From the NCBI GenBank assembly GCA_003584705.1, contig AP018536.1:1054001-1118000 (forward strand): a stretch of 64,000 bases of DNA, read 5' to 3'. The notes under the pieces are model-generated. The model did no database searches. It was not told where the DNA came from and saw only the letters and a program-made list of their open reading frames with translations. The stretch comes from Lachnospiraceae bacterium GAM79 (lineage in GTDB: Bacteria > Bacillota > Clostridia > Lachnospirales > Lachnospiraceae). Shown here in pieces: positions 44,477 through 54,550 of the stretch; position 1 is the first letter of the stretch, and each line of letters begins with the position of its first letter. The position numbers and the translations under genes were made by a program.

Positions 44477-47400
44477 ATGAGCTTACGTTTCTGTTTTGGC
44501 CCTTCCGGGTCGGGCAAAAGCCACAGAATCTATGAAGAGATCATGCAGCGGGCGGCAGAGGAACCGGGCAGGAATTTCCTGATCATTGTGCCGGATCAGT
44601 TCACCATGCAGACCCAGAAGGATCTGGTCATGCGCAGTGACCGGGATGGCATCCTGAATATCGATGTCCTGAGCTTCGGCCGACTCAGCCACCGCATTCT
44701 GGAGGAAGTGGGGACCAAAGAGATGCCGGTACTGGATGACACCGGCAAAAGCCTGGTGCTGCAAAAAGTGGCGGCGGATCTGAAGGAACAGCTTCCGGCC
44801 ATGGGAAGTCTCCTGCACAAGCAGGGCTATATCCATGAGGTGAAAAGTGCGATCTCCGAGTTTATGCAATACGGTATCAGCACACAGGATATGGACAAGC
44901 TGATCACCAGTGCACAGAAGCGTGGCGCGCTGGCCATGAAACTGAAAGACTTAAAGACTCTGTACCGGGGCTTTCAGGATTATATCAGGGATCATTTTAT
45001 CACCACCGAGGAGACACTGGATGTACTGCGCAGATCCCTGTCCAAATCAAAGATCTTAAAGGGCAGTGTAGTGGTGTTTGACGGCTTTACGGGATTTACT
45101 CCCATACAGAACCGGCTGATCCAGGAACTGATGCGCGTGTGCGCAGAGACCATCGTTACCGTGACCATTGGAGTGGGAGAGGATCCGTATAAAATGGATG
45201 GTGAACAGAAGCTGTTCCATCTGAGCAAGAAGACGGTGGCGGATCTGGAAAAGCTGGCAGCGGAGGCAGAGGTAGAGCGGGGAGAGGATCTCTTTGTCAA
45301 GGGGGGGGCCAATCGCTTTGCCAAGGCACCGGCATTACACTATCTGGAACAGAATCTGTTCCGGTATCAGTATGAACCGTATGCGGGAGAACAGCAAGAG
45401 ATCCATATGTTTGAAGCCCTTTCCCCCAGAGAAGAAGTCCACCAGACAGCGCTGTACATCCGGCACCTGATCAGAGAGCAGGGGATGACCTACCGGGACA
45501 TTGCCGTGGTCATCGGAGATCTGGAAGGATACGCTTCCTATGTGGAAACAGAATTCGGACAGCTGGAGATCCCATGTTTCCTGGACCGTACCAGAGGGAT
45601 CGTGCTGAATCCCATGATCGAATATATCAAGAGCGCATTGCAGCTGTATATTAAGGATTTTTCCTATGATACGGTGTTTCATTTTCTGCGCAGCGGCATG
45701 GCGGATATTTCCAGAGAAGAGATTGATGAGCTGGAAAACTATGTGATCCGCACCGGAGCGAGAGGCTATCGGACCTATAGCCGTCTGTTTACCCGCAGAA
45801 CGGAAGAAATGCAGGGAAATGCGGAGGGGAGCGAACAGGCGGAAGAGAAGACCATGGAGCGTCTGAACCGTATCCGGCAACAGTTCATGGATGCGGTGGA
45901 GATTCTGCACATGGGAAGCCAGGAAAAGGCTGGAGACTATGTCAGCCATCTGTACGATTTCCTGGAACAGAATCAGGTGCAGCAAAAGCTTTTGAACTAT
46001 CAGCAGCAGTTTGAAAAAGAGGGAGACTTATCCAGAGCCAGAGAGTATGCACAGATTTACCGGCTGGTCATGGATCTGCTGGATCAGGTCTATGAACTGT
46101 TGGGAGAGGAAGAAATCTCCAGACAGGAATTTGCGGATATTTTAGAGGCCGGTTTCGGCGAGATCACTGTCGGTACGATCCCTCAGAACGTGGATCGTAT
46201 CGTGGTGGGCGATATGGAGCGAACTCGTCTGAAACAGGTGAAGGTATTGTTTTTCCTGGGAGTCAATGACGGAAATATTCCGAAAAATGCTTCCAAGGGC
46301 GGGATCATTTCGGATATGGATCGGGAATTCCTGATTGAATCCGGGACAGAGATGGCACCCAGCCCGAGACAGCAGATGTATATCCAGAGATTATATCTGT
46401 ATCTGAATATGACCAAGCCCTCAGAACAGCTGTATCTGTCCTATGCCAAGGTAAACAGTGAAGGAAAGGGCATAAGACCGTCCTACCTGATCGATACGGT
46501 GCGGAAGCTGTTCCCGGCAATGAGCGTGGAGTATCCCCAGAACCGCAGCCGTCTGGAACAGATCGAGGGCAGACAGGAAGGTGCCAGATATCTGGCGGAG
46601 GAACTGCGGGAATATGTGGAAGGAACCCTGCCGGAAGAAGAGAGGCAGGACTTCTATCTCATGTACCGTGCCTACGAGGCGGATGCGGTGGGCAGAGACC
46701 TGCTGACCCGGGCGGCATTTCGCAGATACAGGGAGAGCGGTCTGTCCCGGATCGTGGCCAGAGCATTGTACGGACAGCAGCTGGAAAACAGTGTCAGCCG
46801 TCTGGAAACTTATGCTGCCTGTGCCTGCAGACACTTTTTGCAATATGGTCTTTCCCTGCAGGAACGGGAAGAATTCGGCTTCGAGGCTTCGGATATGGGT
46901 ACGGTATATCATGCAGTACTGGAAAACTTTGCAGGAAAACTTGCAGAATCCAACCTGACATGGTGGGATTTTACGGAGAATTTTGCAGCCAAAGCCGTCA
47001 AAGAATCCGTGGAAGCCTATGCGGCAACCTACGGGGAGACGGTATTATACAGCTCTGCGCGGAATGAATATGCCATTACCCGCATGAGCAGGATCCTGAC
47101 CCGCACAGTGCTGACCTTGCAGAAACATTTGAAACAGGGCAGTTTCCAGCCAGATGATTATGAACTTTCTTTCCGGTTTGCGGAGGATCTGGACAGCATT
47201 CATGTGGATCTGTCTGAGGACGAGAAGATGCATTTGCAGGGACGGATCGATCGTATCGATGTGTCGGAAGATGCAGAGCATGTCTACGTCAAGGTCATTG
47301 ATTATAAGTCCGGCAACCGGAAATTTGATCTGGCGGCATTGTATTACGGTCTGCAGTTGCAGCTGGTGGTATATATGAATGCAGCCATGGAGATGGAGAG

Positions 47401-47908
47401 CCGAAAGCATCCGGACAAGGAGATCGTTCCGGCGGCACTTCTGTATTATCACATCGATGATCCCACCATAGAGACACCAGTGGAACTCACGGATGAGCAG
47501 ATCAATGAACAGATCCTTGCAAAGCTTCGTATGAACGGTGTAGTAAACAGTGATCCTGAGGTCGTGGAGCGGCTGGACCGCTATATGCAGGATAAGTCTG
47601 TGGTCATTCCGGTGGAGAAGAAAAAGGATGGAAGCTTCAGTGCCAGATCCGGTGTCTTAAGCCGGGAGGAGATGCAGCTGATATCTTCTTATGTAGATGC
47701 CAAGATCCGCAGCATCGGGAGGGAGATCCTGGACGGAAAAATAGCAGCCAATCCCTATGAGAAAGGCAATGAAGAGGCTTGTACTTATTGCGCCTATAAA
47801 AAGGTCTGCGGTTTCGATGGCAGTATTCCGGGCTATGAGAAGAGACAGCTGGAAGATCTGGATAAGCAGGCGCTGATGCAGCGGATGCAGGAGACCGTGG
47901 AAGCTTAG
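44477..47908 (+). CDS. addB: ATP-dependent helicase/deoxyribonuclease subunit B
   Basis: The 1143-residue protein has Walker A GPSGSGKS (residues 8-15), the usual AddB start. It has a helicase-like region through about residue 750 and a C-terminal RecB-type nuclease domain with VKVIDYKSGNRKFDL. The iron-sulfur cluster cysteines are present: one in AACACRHFLQYG (about 780) and three in the C-terminal CTYCAYKKVCGFD. With AddA it forms the AddAB helicase-nuclease that resects double-strand breaks and recognises Chi. GGAGGAG precedes ATG. Confidence 0.96.
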   Translation: MSLRFCFGPSGSGKSHRIYEEIMQRAAEEPGRNFLIIVPDQFTMQTQKDLVMRSDRDGILNIDVLSFGRLSHRILEEVGTKEMPVLDDTGKSLVLQKVAADLKEQLPAMGSLLHKQGYIHEVKSAISEFMQYGISTQDMDKLITSAQKRGALAMKLKDLKTLYRGFQDYIRDHFITTEETLDVLRRSLSKSKILKGSVVVFDGFTGFTPIQNRLIQELMRVCAETIVTVTIGVGEDPYKMDGEQKLFHLSKKTVADLEKLAAEAEVERGEDLFVKGGANRFAKAPALHYLEQNLFRYQYEPYAGEQQEIHMFEALSPREEVHQTALYIRHLIREQGMTYRDIAVVIGDLEGYASYVETEFGQLEIPCFLDRTRGIVLNPMIEYIKSALQLYIKDFSYDTVFHFLRSGMADISREEIDELENYVIRTGARGYRTYSRLFTRRTEEMQGNAEGSEQAEEKTMERLNRIRQQFMDAVEILHMGSQEKAGDYVSHLYDFLEQNQVQQKLLNYQQQFEKEGDLSRAREYAQIYRLVMDLLDQVYELLGEEEISRQEFADILEAGFGEITVGTIPQNVDRIVVGDMERTRLKQVKVLFFLGVNDGNIPKNASKGGIISDMDREFLIESGTEMAPSPRQQMYIQRLYLYLNMTKPSEQLYLSYAKVNSEGKGIRPSYLIDTVRKLFPAMSVEYPQNRSRLEQIEGRQEGARYLAEELREYVEGTLPEEERQDFYLMYRAYEADAVGRDLLTRAAFRRYRESGLSRIVARALYGQQLENSVSRLETYAACACRHFLQYGLSLQEREEFGFEASDMGTVYHAVLENFAGKLAESNLTWWDFTENFAAKAVKESVEAYAATYGETVLYSSARNEYAITRMSRILTRTVLTLQKHLKQGSFQPDDYELSFRFAEDLDSIHVDLSEDEKMHLQGRIDRIDVSEDAEHVYVKVIDYKSGNRKFDLAALYYGLQLQLVVYMNAAMEMESRKHPDKEIVPAALLYYHIDDPTIETPVELTDEQINEQILAKLRMNGVVNSDPEVVERLDRYMQDKSVVIPVEKKKDGSFSARSGVLSREEMQLISSYVDAKIRSIGREILDGKIAANPYEKGNEEACTYCAYKKVCGFDGSIPGYEKRQLEDLDKQALMQRMQETVEA

Positions 47909-48023
47909 GGCAAAGGGTGCCCGGCGGGAGTGTGTGCCTGACAGGAAGCTCGAAGAGAAAGCGCCCGCTGCCCGGAGGAACAGGATGGCAACAGGAGAAA
48001 AGAAACAGGAACAGAGGTAGCGT

Positions 48024-51000
48024 ATGGGAATGAATTTTACCCCGGAACAGCAAAAGGTAATCGAACTGCATAACAGCAACATTCTGGTATCGGCGGCCGC
48101 AGGAAGCGGTAAGACGGCGGTACTGGTAGAGCGTATCATCCGTATGATCTGTGAGGGGGAGCATCCAGCGGACATTGACCGCCTGTTGATCGTGACTTTC
48201 ACCAATGCGGCGGCTGCGGAGATGCGGGAGCGTATCGCAGCCGGGATCGCCGCCAGACTGGAAGCGGATCCGGGGAACGACCATATCCAGAAGCAGTCCG
48301 CCCTGTTACACAATGCCCAGATCACCACGATCGACAGCTTCAGCCTGTTCCTGATCCGGAATCATTTTAATGAGATCGGTCTGGATCCGGATTTCCGTGT
48401 GGCAGACGAGGGTGAGATCAAGCTGTTGCAGCAGGAGGTGCTGGGACAGCTGCTGGAGGATGCCTATGCGGGGAAATTTGTTCCGGATGATGTTCCGACG
48501 TCCCGGGAAAACCGTGACAGCGGAGCAATGATACCGGAGGAAGCGTCAGGGAATGATTTTGCGGAAGAAGTTCCGGGAAAACGTGACAGGGAGGACCCAT
48601 CCCGGGAGGCACGGGAACGTTTCCACGCCTGTGTGGAATATTTCTGCCCCGGCGGCAGAGAGAGCGTGCTGGAACAGCATATCCTGAACCTGTCCCGCTA
48701 TGCCGGAAGTTTTCCCTGGCCTGCAGAATGGCTGGAAGAGCGTAAAAACGATTATGCGGCGGGAGATCTGGATGCCCTGCTGCACAGTGATTACGGACAA
48801 TATCTGGCAGAGCGTGTGAGCCGTGTCCTGCAAGGGTGTCTGGAAAAACTGGTGGAAGTGAAAAAGCTGTGTGAGCTGCCGGACGGTCCATATATGTATG
48901 GAGAACTGACAGAAGCGGAGAGCGAACAGCTGGAACGCCTGGCGGCCTGCAAGGATTTGAAGGAACAGGCAGCAAAGGTTCCAGCAGTGACTTTCGGCCG
49001 TCTTTCTTCCAAGAAGGATGAGAGCGTGGATCCCGCCAAACGGGAGCTGGCGAAATCCATCCGTAATAGCGTAAAAGACACGCTGGCGGATCTGACGGAA
49101 CAATATTTCAAGACACCGTTAGAGTTGGTGGTGGAACAGGGAAAAGCCTGCAGGGAGCCGCTCCGGATGCTGCTTAACCTGGTGCTGGAATTCGACAGAA
49201 GGCTTCTTGCGGCCAAACAGGAGCGACATCTGATCGACTTTTCCGATATGGAGCACTATGCGTTACAGATTCTGCTAAAACGGGAAAAAGTGGAAGAGAC
49301 CGGCGATGCAGGGACGGACAGCACCGGTGATACAGGAATGGATAGCACCGGTGTGAAATATGACATTGTGCCAAGTGACGTGGCATTGGAGTATCGCCAG
49401 TATTTTCAGGAGATCCTCATTGACGAATACCAGGACAGTAATCTGGTACAGGAATATCTGTTAAGTGCCATCTCCGGGGAAGCGGAGGGACATTATAACC
49501 GCTTCATGGTAGGTGATGTGAAGCAGAGTATTTATAAATTCCGTCTGGCCAGACCGGAACTTTTCCTGGAAAAATACGACACCTATCAGGAGAGTGGGGA
49601 TCTGTGCCGGATCGACCTGGCGAAGAACTTCCGAAGCCGTGTGCAGGTGGTGGATGCGGTAAACGATGTGTTTTCCCGCATCATGAGCCGGGAGATCGGT
49701 GGCATTGCCTATGATGATAAGGCAGCATTGTATCCCGGGGCCACATATCCCGCCACAGAGGATCCTGCATACGGCAGTGAACTATTACTGATCCGTAAGC
49801 CGGAGAAGGGGGATGGTGCGGAAGGCGGCAGCGGAGAACAGCGTCCCGACGGGGCAAGAGGTCCCGTGGACTATGACAACGTAAGACAGCTGGAAGCACT
49901 GGCTATTGCGGCACGTATCAAGCAGCTGAAGGGCAGTCTGAAAGTCATGGAGAAGGCTACGGGAGAATTGCGCCCGGTGCGGTACTCGGATATGGTGATT
50001 TTGCTTCGTACCACCAGTGGCTGGGATGAGGAATTCAAGAAAGTACTGGAACAGCAGGGAATCCCTGTCTACATTACATCCAAGACCGGATATTTCGGGG
50101 CCCTGGAAGTACAGGAACTGCTGCAGTTTTTACGAGTGCTGGACAACCCGAGACAGGATATTCCGCTGTTCAGCGTGATGCAGTCGATCTTCGGAGGCTT
50201 TACCCAGGAAGAGATCGCCCGGATCCGCAGCGGAAGCAAAGGGCATTCCCGGAAGAGAATGACACTGTATGAGGCATTGAAAGAAGTGGCGCAGAGTGGA
50301 CGGATGGCGGAAGCGGGAGAAGAGGCATCAGCGGGCGAAAGCGCCGGGGAAGAAACCGCCGGGGCCGGACAGTACTGGCAGCGCGCATTGGAAGCTGCAA
50401 CAGTACCGGAGGACATGGAACCGGAGACAGAACTTTCCCAAAAGGCAGATACTTTCTTACAACGTATTGATCATTACCGTGATCTGACTCCCTTCACCTC
50501 CATCCGCGACCTGCTGCAGCGGATCCTGGACGATTACGATTATCTGAACTATGTGACGGCACTTCCTGCTGGCAGCAAGCGCCGGGCCAACGTGGAGATG
50601 CTGCTGACGAAGGCTTCTGCTTTTGAGAAGACCAGTTATTTTGGACTGTTCCATTTCATCCGTTATATGGAACAGTTGGAAAAATACGATGTGGATTACG
50701 GTGAGGCGGATACCCTGGACGAAAATGCCGATGTGGTGCGGATCATGAGCATCCACAAGAGTAAAGGTCTGGAATTCCCCGTGGTATTTGTCTCCGGGCT
50801 GTCGAAGCGTTTCAACATGCAGGATGCGAACCAGTCTCTGATCGTGGATATGGATCTGGGAGTAGCGGTGGACTATGTGGATTCCGGCCGCCGCATTAAA
50901 AATAAGACCCTCCGCCGGGCCGTTCTGTCAGCGAAAATGAAGGAGGACAATCTGGCGGAGGAACTGCGTGTGCTTTACGTGGCACTGACCCGTGCCAGAG

Positions 51001-52067
51001 AAAAACTGATCCTGACAGCGGTGTTGGATAAGGCGGAGGAAAAATGGGAGCTGTCCCGGATGACAGGACAGGAGAAGCTGACCTATCTGGATTTCTGTGA
51101 GGCGGGGAGCTATATGGATTTTCTGCTGCCGATCCTGCCTAAGACAGGAATTGCAGTAACAACGCTGGGAACAGAAGACCTGGTGGCAGAGGAGATCAGG
51201 GAACAACTGCGCATGGGAGACCGCAGGGAACTGTTGCAGCGTGTGACGGACGGCGAGACTCCTTTGCCTGGGGACCCGGAGGAGAACGAACGAAAGCTTG
51301 CGAAACTGCGGGAGCGATTTGCCTATGCCTATCCGTATCCCGGCCTGCAGAAGCTCTATACCAAGACCACGGTATCGGAACTGAAGATTGCGGCCATGGC
51401 GGAGAAGGATGAAGCGGCATTTCATACCTTCGAAGAAAAAGAAGTGGTGCCTTATATCCCGGCTTTCCGCAGAGAACAGGAAAAGGTCAGCGGAGCCGTC
51501 CGCGGTAACGCGTTCCACCGGACCATGGAACTGTTGGACTTTTCTTATCTGTTTATGGAATCCGGACTATTTGCCGGATGCCCTGGGACTTATGAGGAAT
51601 ACCGTCAGGGCCTGGATACGGACCGGTTACAGGTACGTCTGAAGGAATTCCTGCAGCGGGAGACAGCTTCCCTACGACTGACAGAGGAGTATGCGCAGGC
51701 CGTAAGCCTTCCCAAAATCCGGCATTTTCTGGAACAGGAGCTGGCCTACCGCATGTGGAGAGCTTTCGAACAGGGCCTTTTGTACAGAGAGCAGCCCTTC
51801 GTGCTGGGCATTGATGCGAAGCGCCTGGATCAGGACCTTCCTGAAGGGGAAAAGGTTCTCATTCAGGGTATCATCGATGTCTTCTTTATAGAAAACGGAG
51901 AGATCGTCCTGCTGGACTACAAGACCGATGTGATCGATTCCCTGCAAGCCCTCTGGAACCGCTACAGCGTCCAGATCCAATACTATGAGGAGGCACTGAC
52001 GAAGCTGATGCAGCTGCCCGTGAAAGAGAGGATCCTGTATTCCTTCTATCTGGAAAAATACGAGTAA
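48024..52067 (+). CDS. addA: ATP-dependent helicase/nuclease subunit A
   Basis: The 1347-residue protein has Walker A AAAGSGKTAVLV (about 24-35), motif Ia TFTNAAAAEMRERI, motif II DEYQDSN, QSIYKFRLARPELF, the UvrD-type C-terminal helicase blocks (VRIMSIHKSKGLEFPVVFV, LRVLYVALTRAREKLI), and the RecB-like nuclease motif IVLLDYKTDVID near 1290. It is the 3'-5' motor and one nuclease of AddAB. Several segments are low complexity (around residues 155-200, 425-440 and 590-620) and longer than in Bacillus AddA. It starts 115 bp after addB. Confidence 0.96.
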   Translation: MGMNFTPEQQKVIELHNSNILVSAAAGSGKTAVLVERIIRMICEGEHPADIDRLLIVTFTNAAAAEMRERIAAGIAARLEADPGNDHIQKQSALLHNAQITTIDSFSLFLIRNHFNEIGLDPDFRVADEGEIKLLQQEVLGQLLEDAYAGKFVPDDVPTSRENRDSGAMIPEEASGNDFAEEVPGKRDREDPSREARERFHACVEYFCPGGRESVLEQHILNLSRYAGSFPWPAEWLEERKNDYAAGDLDALLHSDYGQYLAERVSRVLQGCLEKLVEVKKLCELPDGPYMYGELTEAESEQLERLAACKDLKEQAAKVPAVTFGRLSSKKDESVDPAKRELAKSIRNSVKDTLADLTEQYFKTPLELVVEQGKACREPLRMLLNLVLEFDRRLLAAKQERHLIDFSDMEHYALQILLKREKVEETGDAGTDSTGDTGMDSTGVKYDIVPSDVALEYRQYFQEILIDEYQDSNLVQEYLLSAISGEAEGHYNRFMVGDVKQSIYKFRLARPELFLEKYDTYQESGDLCRIDLAKNFRSRVQVVDAVNDVFSRIMSREIGGIAYDDKAALYPGATYPATEDPAYGSELLLIRKPEKGDGAEGGSGEQRPDGARGPVDYDNVRQLEALAIAARIKQLKGSLKVMEKATGELRPVRYSDMVILLRTTSGWDEEFKKVLEQQGIPVYITSKTGYFGALEVQELLQFLRVLDNPRQDIPLFSVMQSIFGGFTQEEIARIRSGSKGHSRKRMTLYEALKEVAQSGRMAEAGEEASAGESAGEETAGAGQYWQRALEAATVPEDMEPETELSQKADTFLQRIDHYRDLTPFTSIRDLLQRILDDYDYLNYVTALPAGSKRRANVEMLLTKASAFEKTSYFGLFHFIRYMEQLEKYDVDYGEADTLDENADVVRIMSIHKSKGLEFPVVFVSGLSKRFNMQDANQSLIVDMDLGVAVDYVDSGRRIKNKTLRRAVLSAKMKEDNLAEELRVLYVALTRAREKLILTAVLDKAEEKWELSRMTGQEKLTYLDFCEAGSYMDFLLPILPKTGIAVTTLGTEDLVAEEIREQLRMGDRRELLQRVTDGETPLPGDPEENERKLAKLRERFAYAYPYPGLQKLYTKTTVSELKIAAMAEKDEAAFHTFEEKEVVPYIPAFRREQEKVSGAVRGNAFHRTMELLDFSYLFMESGLFAGCPGTYEEYRQGLDTDRLQVRLKEFLQRETASLRLTEEYAQAVSLPKIRHFLEQELAYRMWRAFEQGLLYREQPFVLGIDAKRLDQDLPEGEKVLIQGIIDVFFIENGEIVLLDYKTDVIDSLQALWNRYSVQIQYYEEALTKLMQLPVKERILYSFYLEKYE

Positions 52068-52094
52068 AAAAGCCGGAGTAAATGGAGGTTTCAT

Positions 52095-52829
52095 ATGAGT
52101 CAATATTTTGATTTATCAATAAGAAGGATTGAGATAAAGAAACCAAAAAGAGACTTGAAACCTGTTATTAAATTACAGGATGAAGTTAATAAGACTTTGC
52201 TGCATGATGAATATTATTATCCTACAGATGAAAGAACTATACAGGAATGTTTGGATGGTGATTATATCTTATTAGGCGTATATAATGATGTCGGGGTCAA
52301 AAGCCCCCGACTTTGATGCCTACGGATTGTTCCGTGCTACGCACTCCCACAATCCTACCCAATATTCGCATATCGTGGGATTATCATCCCACTTTTATGC
52401 TCATATCGGGGCGGGTCCTAAGGTCTTTCACCCACCTATGAGCAAGCTCATGTGGGCTTAGACCTTTTGACCCTGGCATCATATAATAAAGATAAGCTTA
52501 TTGCAGCAAGCTTTGCATTTGAAGGTGGTTTGTTCTTCTCTAAGTCTATTACTGATTGGATGGAAATTCCTGGCAATAAAATTATGTGTCATGAACTCGT
52601 TGTGGTTGATATGGAATATAGAGGTAATGGTATACAGAAGAGCTTCATGGATGCTACTATAAGAGAAGCTAGACAGATGGGTTATGATACTATTTGGTGT
52701 TGTGCTCATCCTAATAATACTCCGTCTGTATGTAGCATAGAGAGTACAGGCTATAAATTTGCCGATCAGTTTGTTGTAGATGGCTGGCCTAGGAATGTTT
52801 ATTACAGAAGTACATCTATACAGAGATAG
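52095..52829 (+). pseudogene. GNAT acetyltransferase gene split by a MITE
   Basis: The first part encodes MSQYFDLSIRRIEIKKPKRD through GDYILLGVYN, the second continues KDKLIAASFAFEGGLFFSKS, with the acetyl-CoA loop region MEYRGNGIQKSFMD and a Tyr-rich end. Removing 52287-52480 and one copy of the 7-bp duplication restores an uninterrupted frame (GVYNKDKLIAA). The inserted sequence brings a stop (TGA near 52314-52316), so only a short N-terminal product would be made. The gene is more AT-rich than its neighbours. Confidence 0.85.
52280..52487. mobile_element. MITE-like element, copy 2, with target-site duplication
   Basis: The element spans 52287-52480 (194 bp) and is bounded by ATATAAT on both sides (52280-52286 and 52481-52487). 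Its terminal inverted repeats are GATGTCGGGGTCAAAAG and CTTTTGACCCTGGCATC. Element plus duplication equals 201 bp, a multiple of three. It matches copy 1 at 35043-35285 almost throughout. Confidence 0.88.
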
Positions 52830-52946
52830 CAGTTATTTAGAGGGAGAGTATAAGTTAAGTATGGCATGGTATGCAGAACGAAAAAGAAAATGTTGGTATT
52901 GTATCTGTGGTGTAGAAATGAAGTAAGAAGTAAGTGTGGTGTATCT

Positions 52947-54044
52947 ATGAACCTACAGCAGGCAAGGCGCACTCTGGGGATCACCCCGGAGGATGACAAG
53001 GCCGCGATCAAGAAAAAATACAGGCATCTTATGGGGCAGTTCCACCCGGATGCGCAGGTGGGGGAGAATGCCTTAGACAGCATCCGCCGGGCGCAGGAGA
53101 TCAATGAGGCTTATGAATATCTGAAAAAGCATACCGGCATCTTCCAGAGTGGTGCAACCACAGGAAAAGGCAGCAGGCGTACCGCCTCCGGCACTGGAAC
53201 GCAGAGTGCCTGGAAGGACAGACCGCCGAAGAATCCGGAATGGACCGGCAGGATCAATGAGAAAGCTTTCTGCAAGCGGAACGTCTACCAGCGTTACAGC
53301 ATGGAAGTGGAAGGACCTGCGGATAAGCTATATTACCGTGTGGCCAGAGGAAGATACCTGTGGGATCCGGCGACAGAGGATTTTACTCTGTTTGTGACCA
53401 GTCTGCACCATGTGACAAAGGAGCTGCTGGAGCAGACAGAGGAGAGAGCGGCACGCAAAAAGGCAGAATCTGTGGCAACTGTGACAACAGGCGCATGGAA
53501 CACAGAGGCAGACCGTTTTCAGATCCAGTCAAGGCTGTTCTATCATCTGTCCGCCCAGTTTACCGACCCGGTGCAGATCCTTGATCAGATCGCAAAGCCG
53601 AAGCGGACGGATGAAGCCGGCAGGAAAATTTATCATTTTCATACCTCTTTGGGAGCGGATGCCACGCAGCCTGCCTACCGCAGGCTCACCGCGTTACAAC
53701 CGGAAGATGCCATTTATCCGCTGGCATTTCAGGAGAATCGTATTCTGGTGTGCCGGGAGAAACAGTATCCTCTGGGACACCTTTTTTTTGAGGATGACCG
53801 TCTGTATTTCTGCGTGATCCCCCTGTTGCAGGAAAAACTGGCACAGGTACAGATGAAAGTACAGAAAGTACAGGTGTTGCGGAAAAATCACCCCTACAAG
53901 GTGAAAGTGGATATCGATCTGTATTTCCGGGCGGAAAAAGAGATTATGACATACAAAGGACGGGATCGAAATTTCGAAATTGCGAAAATCTTAAACGATT
54001 ACGAGGCAGATTTGACGGGCAAAATGAGAAAAAGTTGGAAATGA
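52947..54044 (+). CDS. J-domain (DnaJ-like) protein
   Basis: The 365-residue protein begins MNLQQARRTLGITPEDDKAA and has an N-terminal J domain (about 1-65) with the HPD tripeptide in GQFHPDAQVG, which stimulates the ATPase of a DnaK partner. The rest is not DnaJ-like: no Gly/Phe or zinc-finger region, but a long C-terminal part with a predicted beta-rich core (YPLGHLFFEDDRLYFCVIPL). The ATG at 52947 is preferred because the J domain begins there; the upstream open frame of 27 codons has no support. Confidence 0.82.
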   Translation: MNLQQARRTLGITPEDDKAAIKKKYRHLMGQFHPDAQVGENALDSIRRAQEINEAYEYLKKHTGIFQSGATTGKGSRRTASGTGTQSAWKDRPPKNPEWTGRINEKAFCKRNVYQRYSMEVEGPADKLYYRVARGRYLWDPATEDFTLFVTSLHHVTKELLEQTEERAARKKAESVATVTTGAWNTEADRFQIQSRLFYHLSAQFTDPVQILDQIAKPKRTDEAGRKIYHFHTSLGADATQPAYRRLTALQPEDAIYPLAFQENRILVCREKQYPLGHLFFEDDRLYFCVIPLLQEKLAQVQMKVQKVQVLRKNHPYKVKVDIDLYFRAEKEIMTYKGRDRNFEIAKILNDYEADLTGKMRKSWK

Positions 54045-54106
54045 TTGAAAAATTGCAGAAAATTATTTGTGTTTCTGAACAGTTGCGTTAATATATGACA
54101 TAAGGA

Positions 54107-54141
54107 GTTCTGATCTGCCGCGGGGCAGTCCACCTCAGAAC
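54107..54141 (+). promoter_or_regulatory. Nested hairpin before the sensor-kinase fragment
   Basis: GTTCTGA (54107-54113) pairs with TCAGAAC (54135-54141), enclosing CTGCC/GGCAG (54115-54119 with 54124-54128). There is no U-tract. It lies in the 5' leader of the fragment at 54156 and could be a translational or protein-binding structure. No known riboswitch pattern matches. Confidence 0.4.
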
Positions 54142-54155
54142 ACAGGAAAAAGAAT

Positions 54156-54524
54156 ATGTGGCATGTAGAGACCGACTATTTTGCGCCGGCAGTTTTCGTG
54201 ATCATGTTGATCAAGGAGCATTCTCAGCGAAAGGAACACAATGATGTACAGGATAATGCTTTTTATTTTGTATTGATTGTAAGCATTGTGAATGCCATCA
54301 TCGGTCTGACCCATCTGGCGCAGGAAGAGGACAACATTCAGGTGATCCGGGAATATCTGCACAATATCGATAATTCCAGTGATTTCCTGTTGGGACTGAT
54401 CAATGATATTCTGGATATGAGTAAAATTGAAAACGGCGAACTGACGCTGAAAGAGGATACCTACACCAAAGATGAATTCGTGAACTCCATTAAAGTACAG
54501 TTTACAAGGGACTACACAGGGTAG
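54156..54524 (+). pseudogene. Deleted and truncated membrane sensor histidine kinase
   Basis: The 122-residue frame joins an N-terminal membrane segment (MWHVETDYFAPAVFVIMLIK and FYFVLIVSIVN, as at the start of multi-helix sensors) directly to the middle of a HisKA region (IIGLTHLAQEEDN ... DILDMSKIENGELTLKED). The usual helices 3-6, the phospho-histidine stretch, and the ATPase domain are missing. An internal deletion and then loss of the 3' part at the edge of the mobilizable element, which starts near 54525, explain this. Confidence 0.7.
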
Positions 54525-54550
54525 GTATCTGACGGGAGGGGTTCCGCCCG

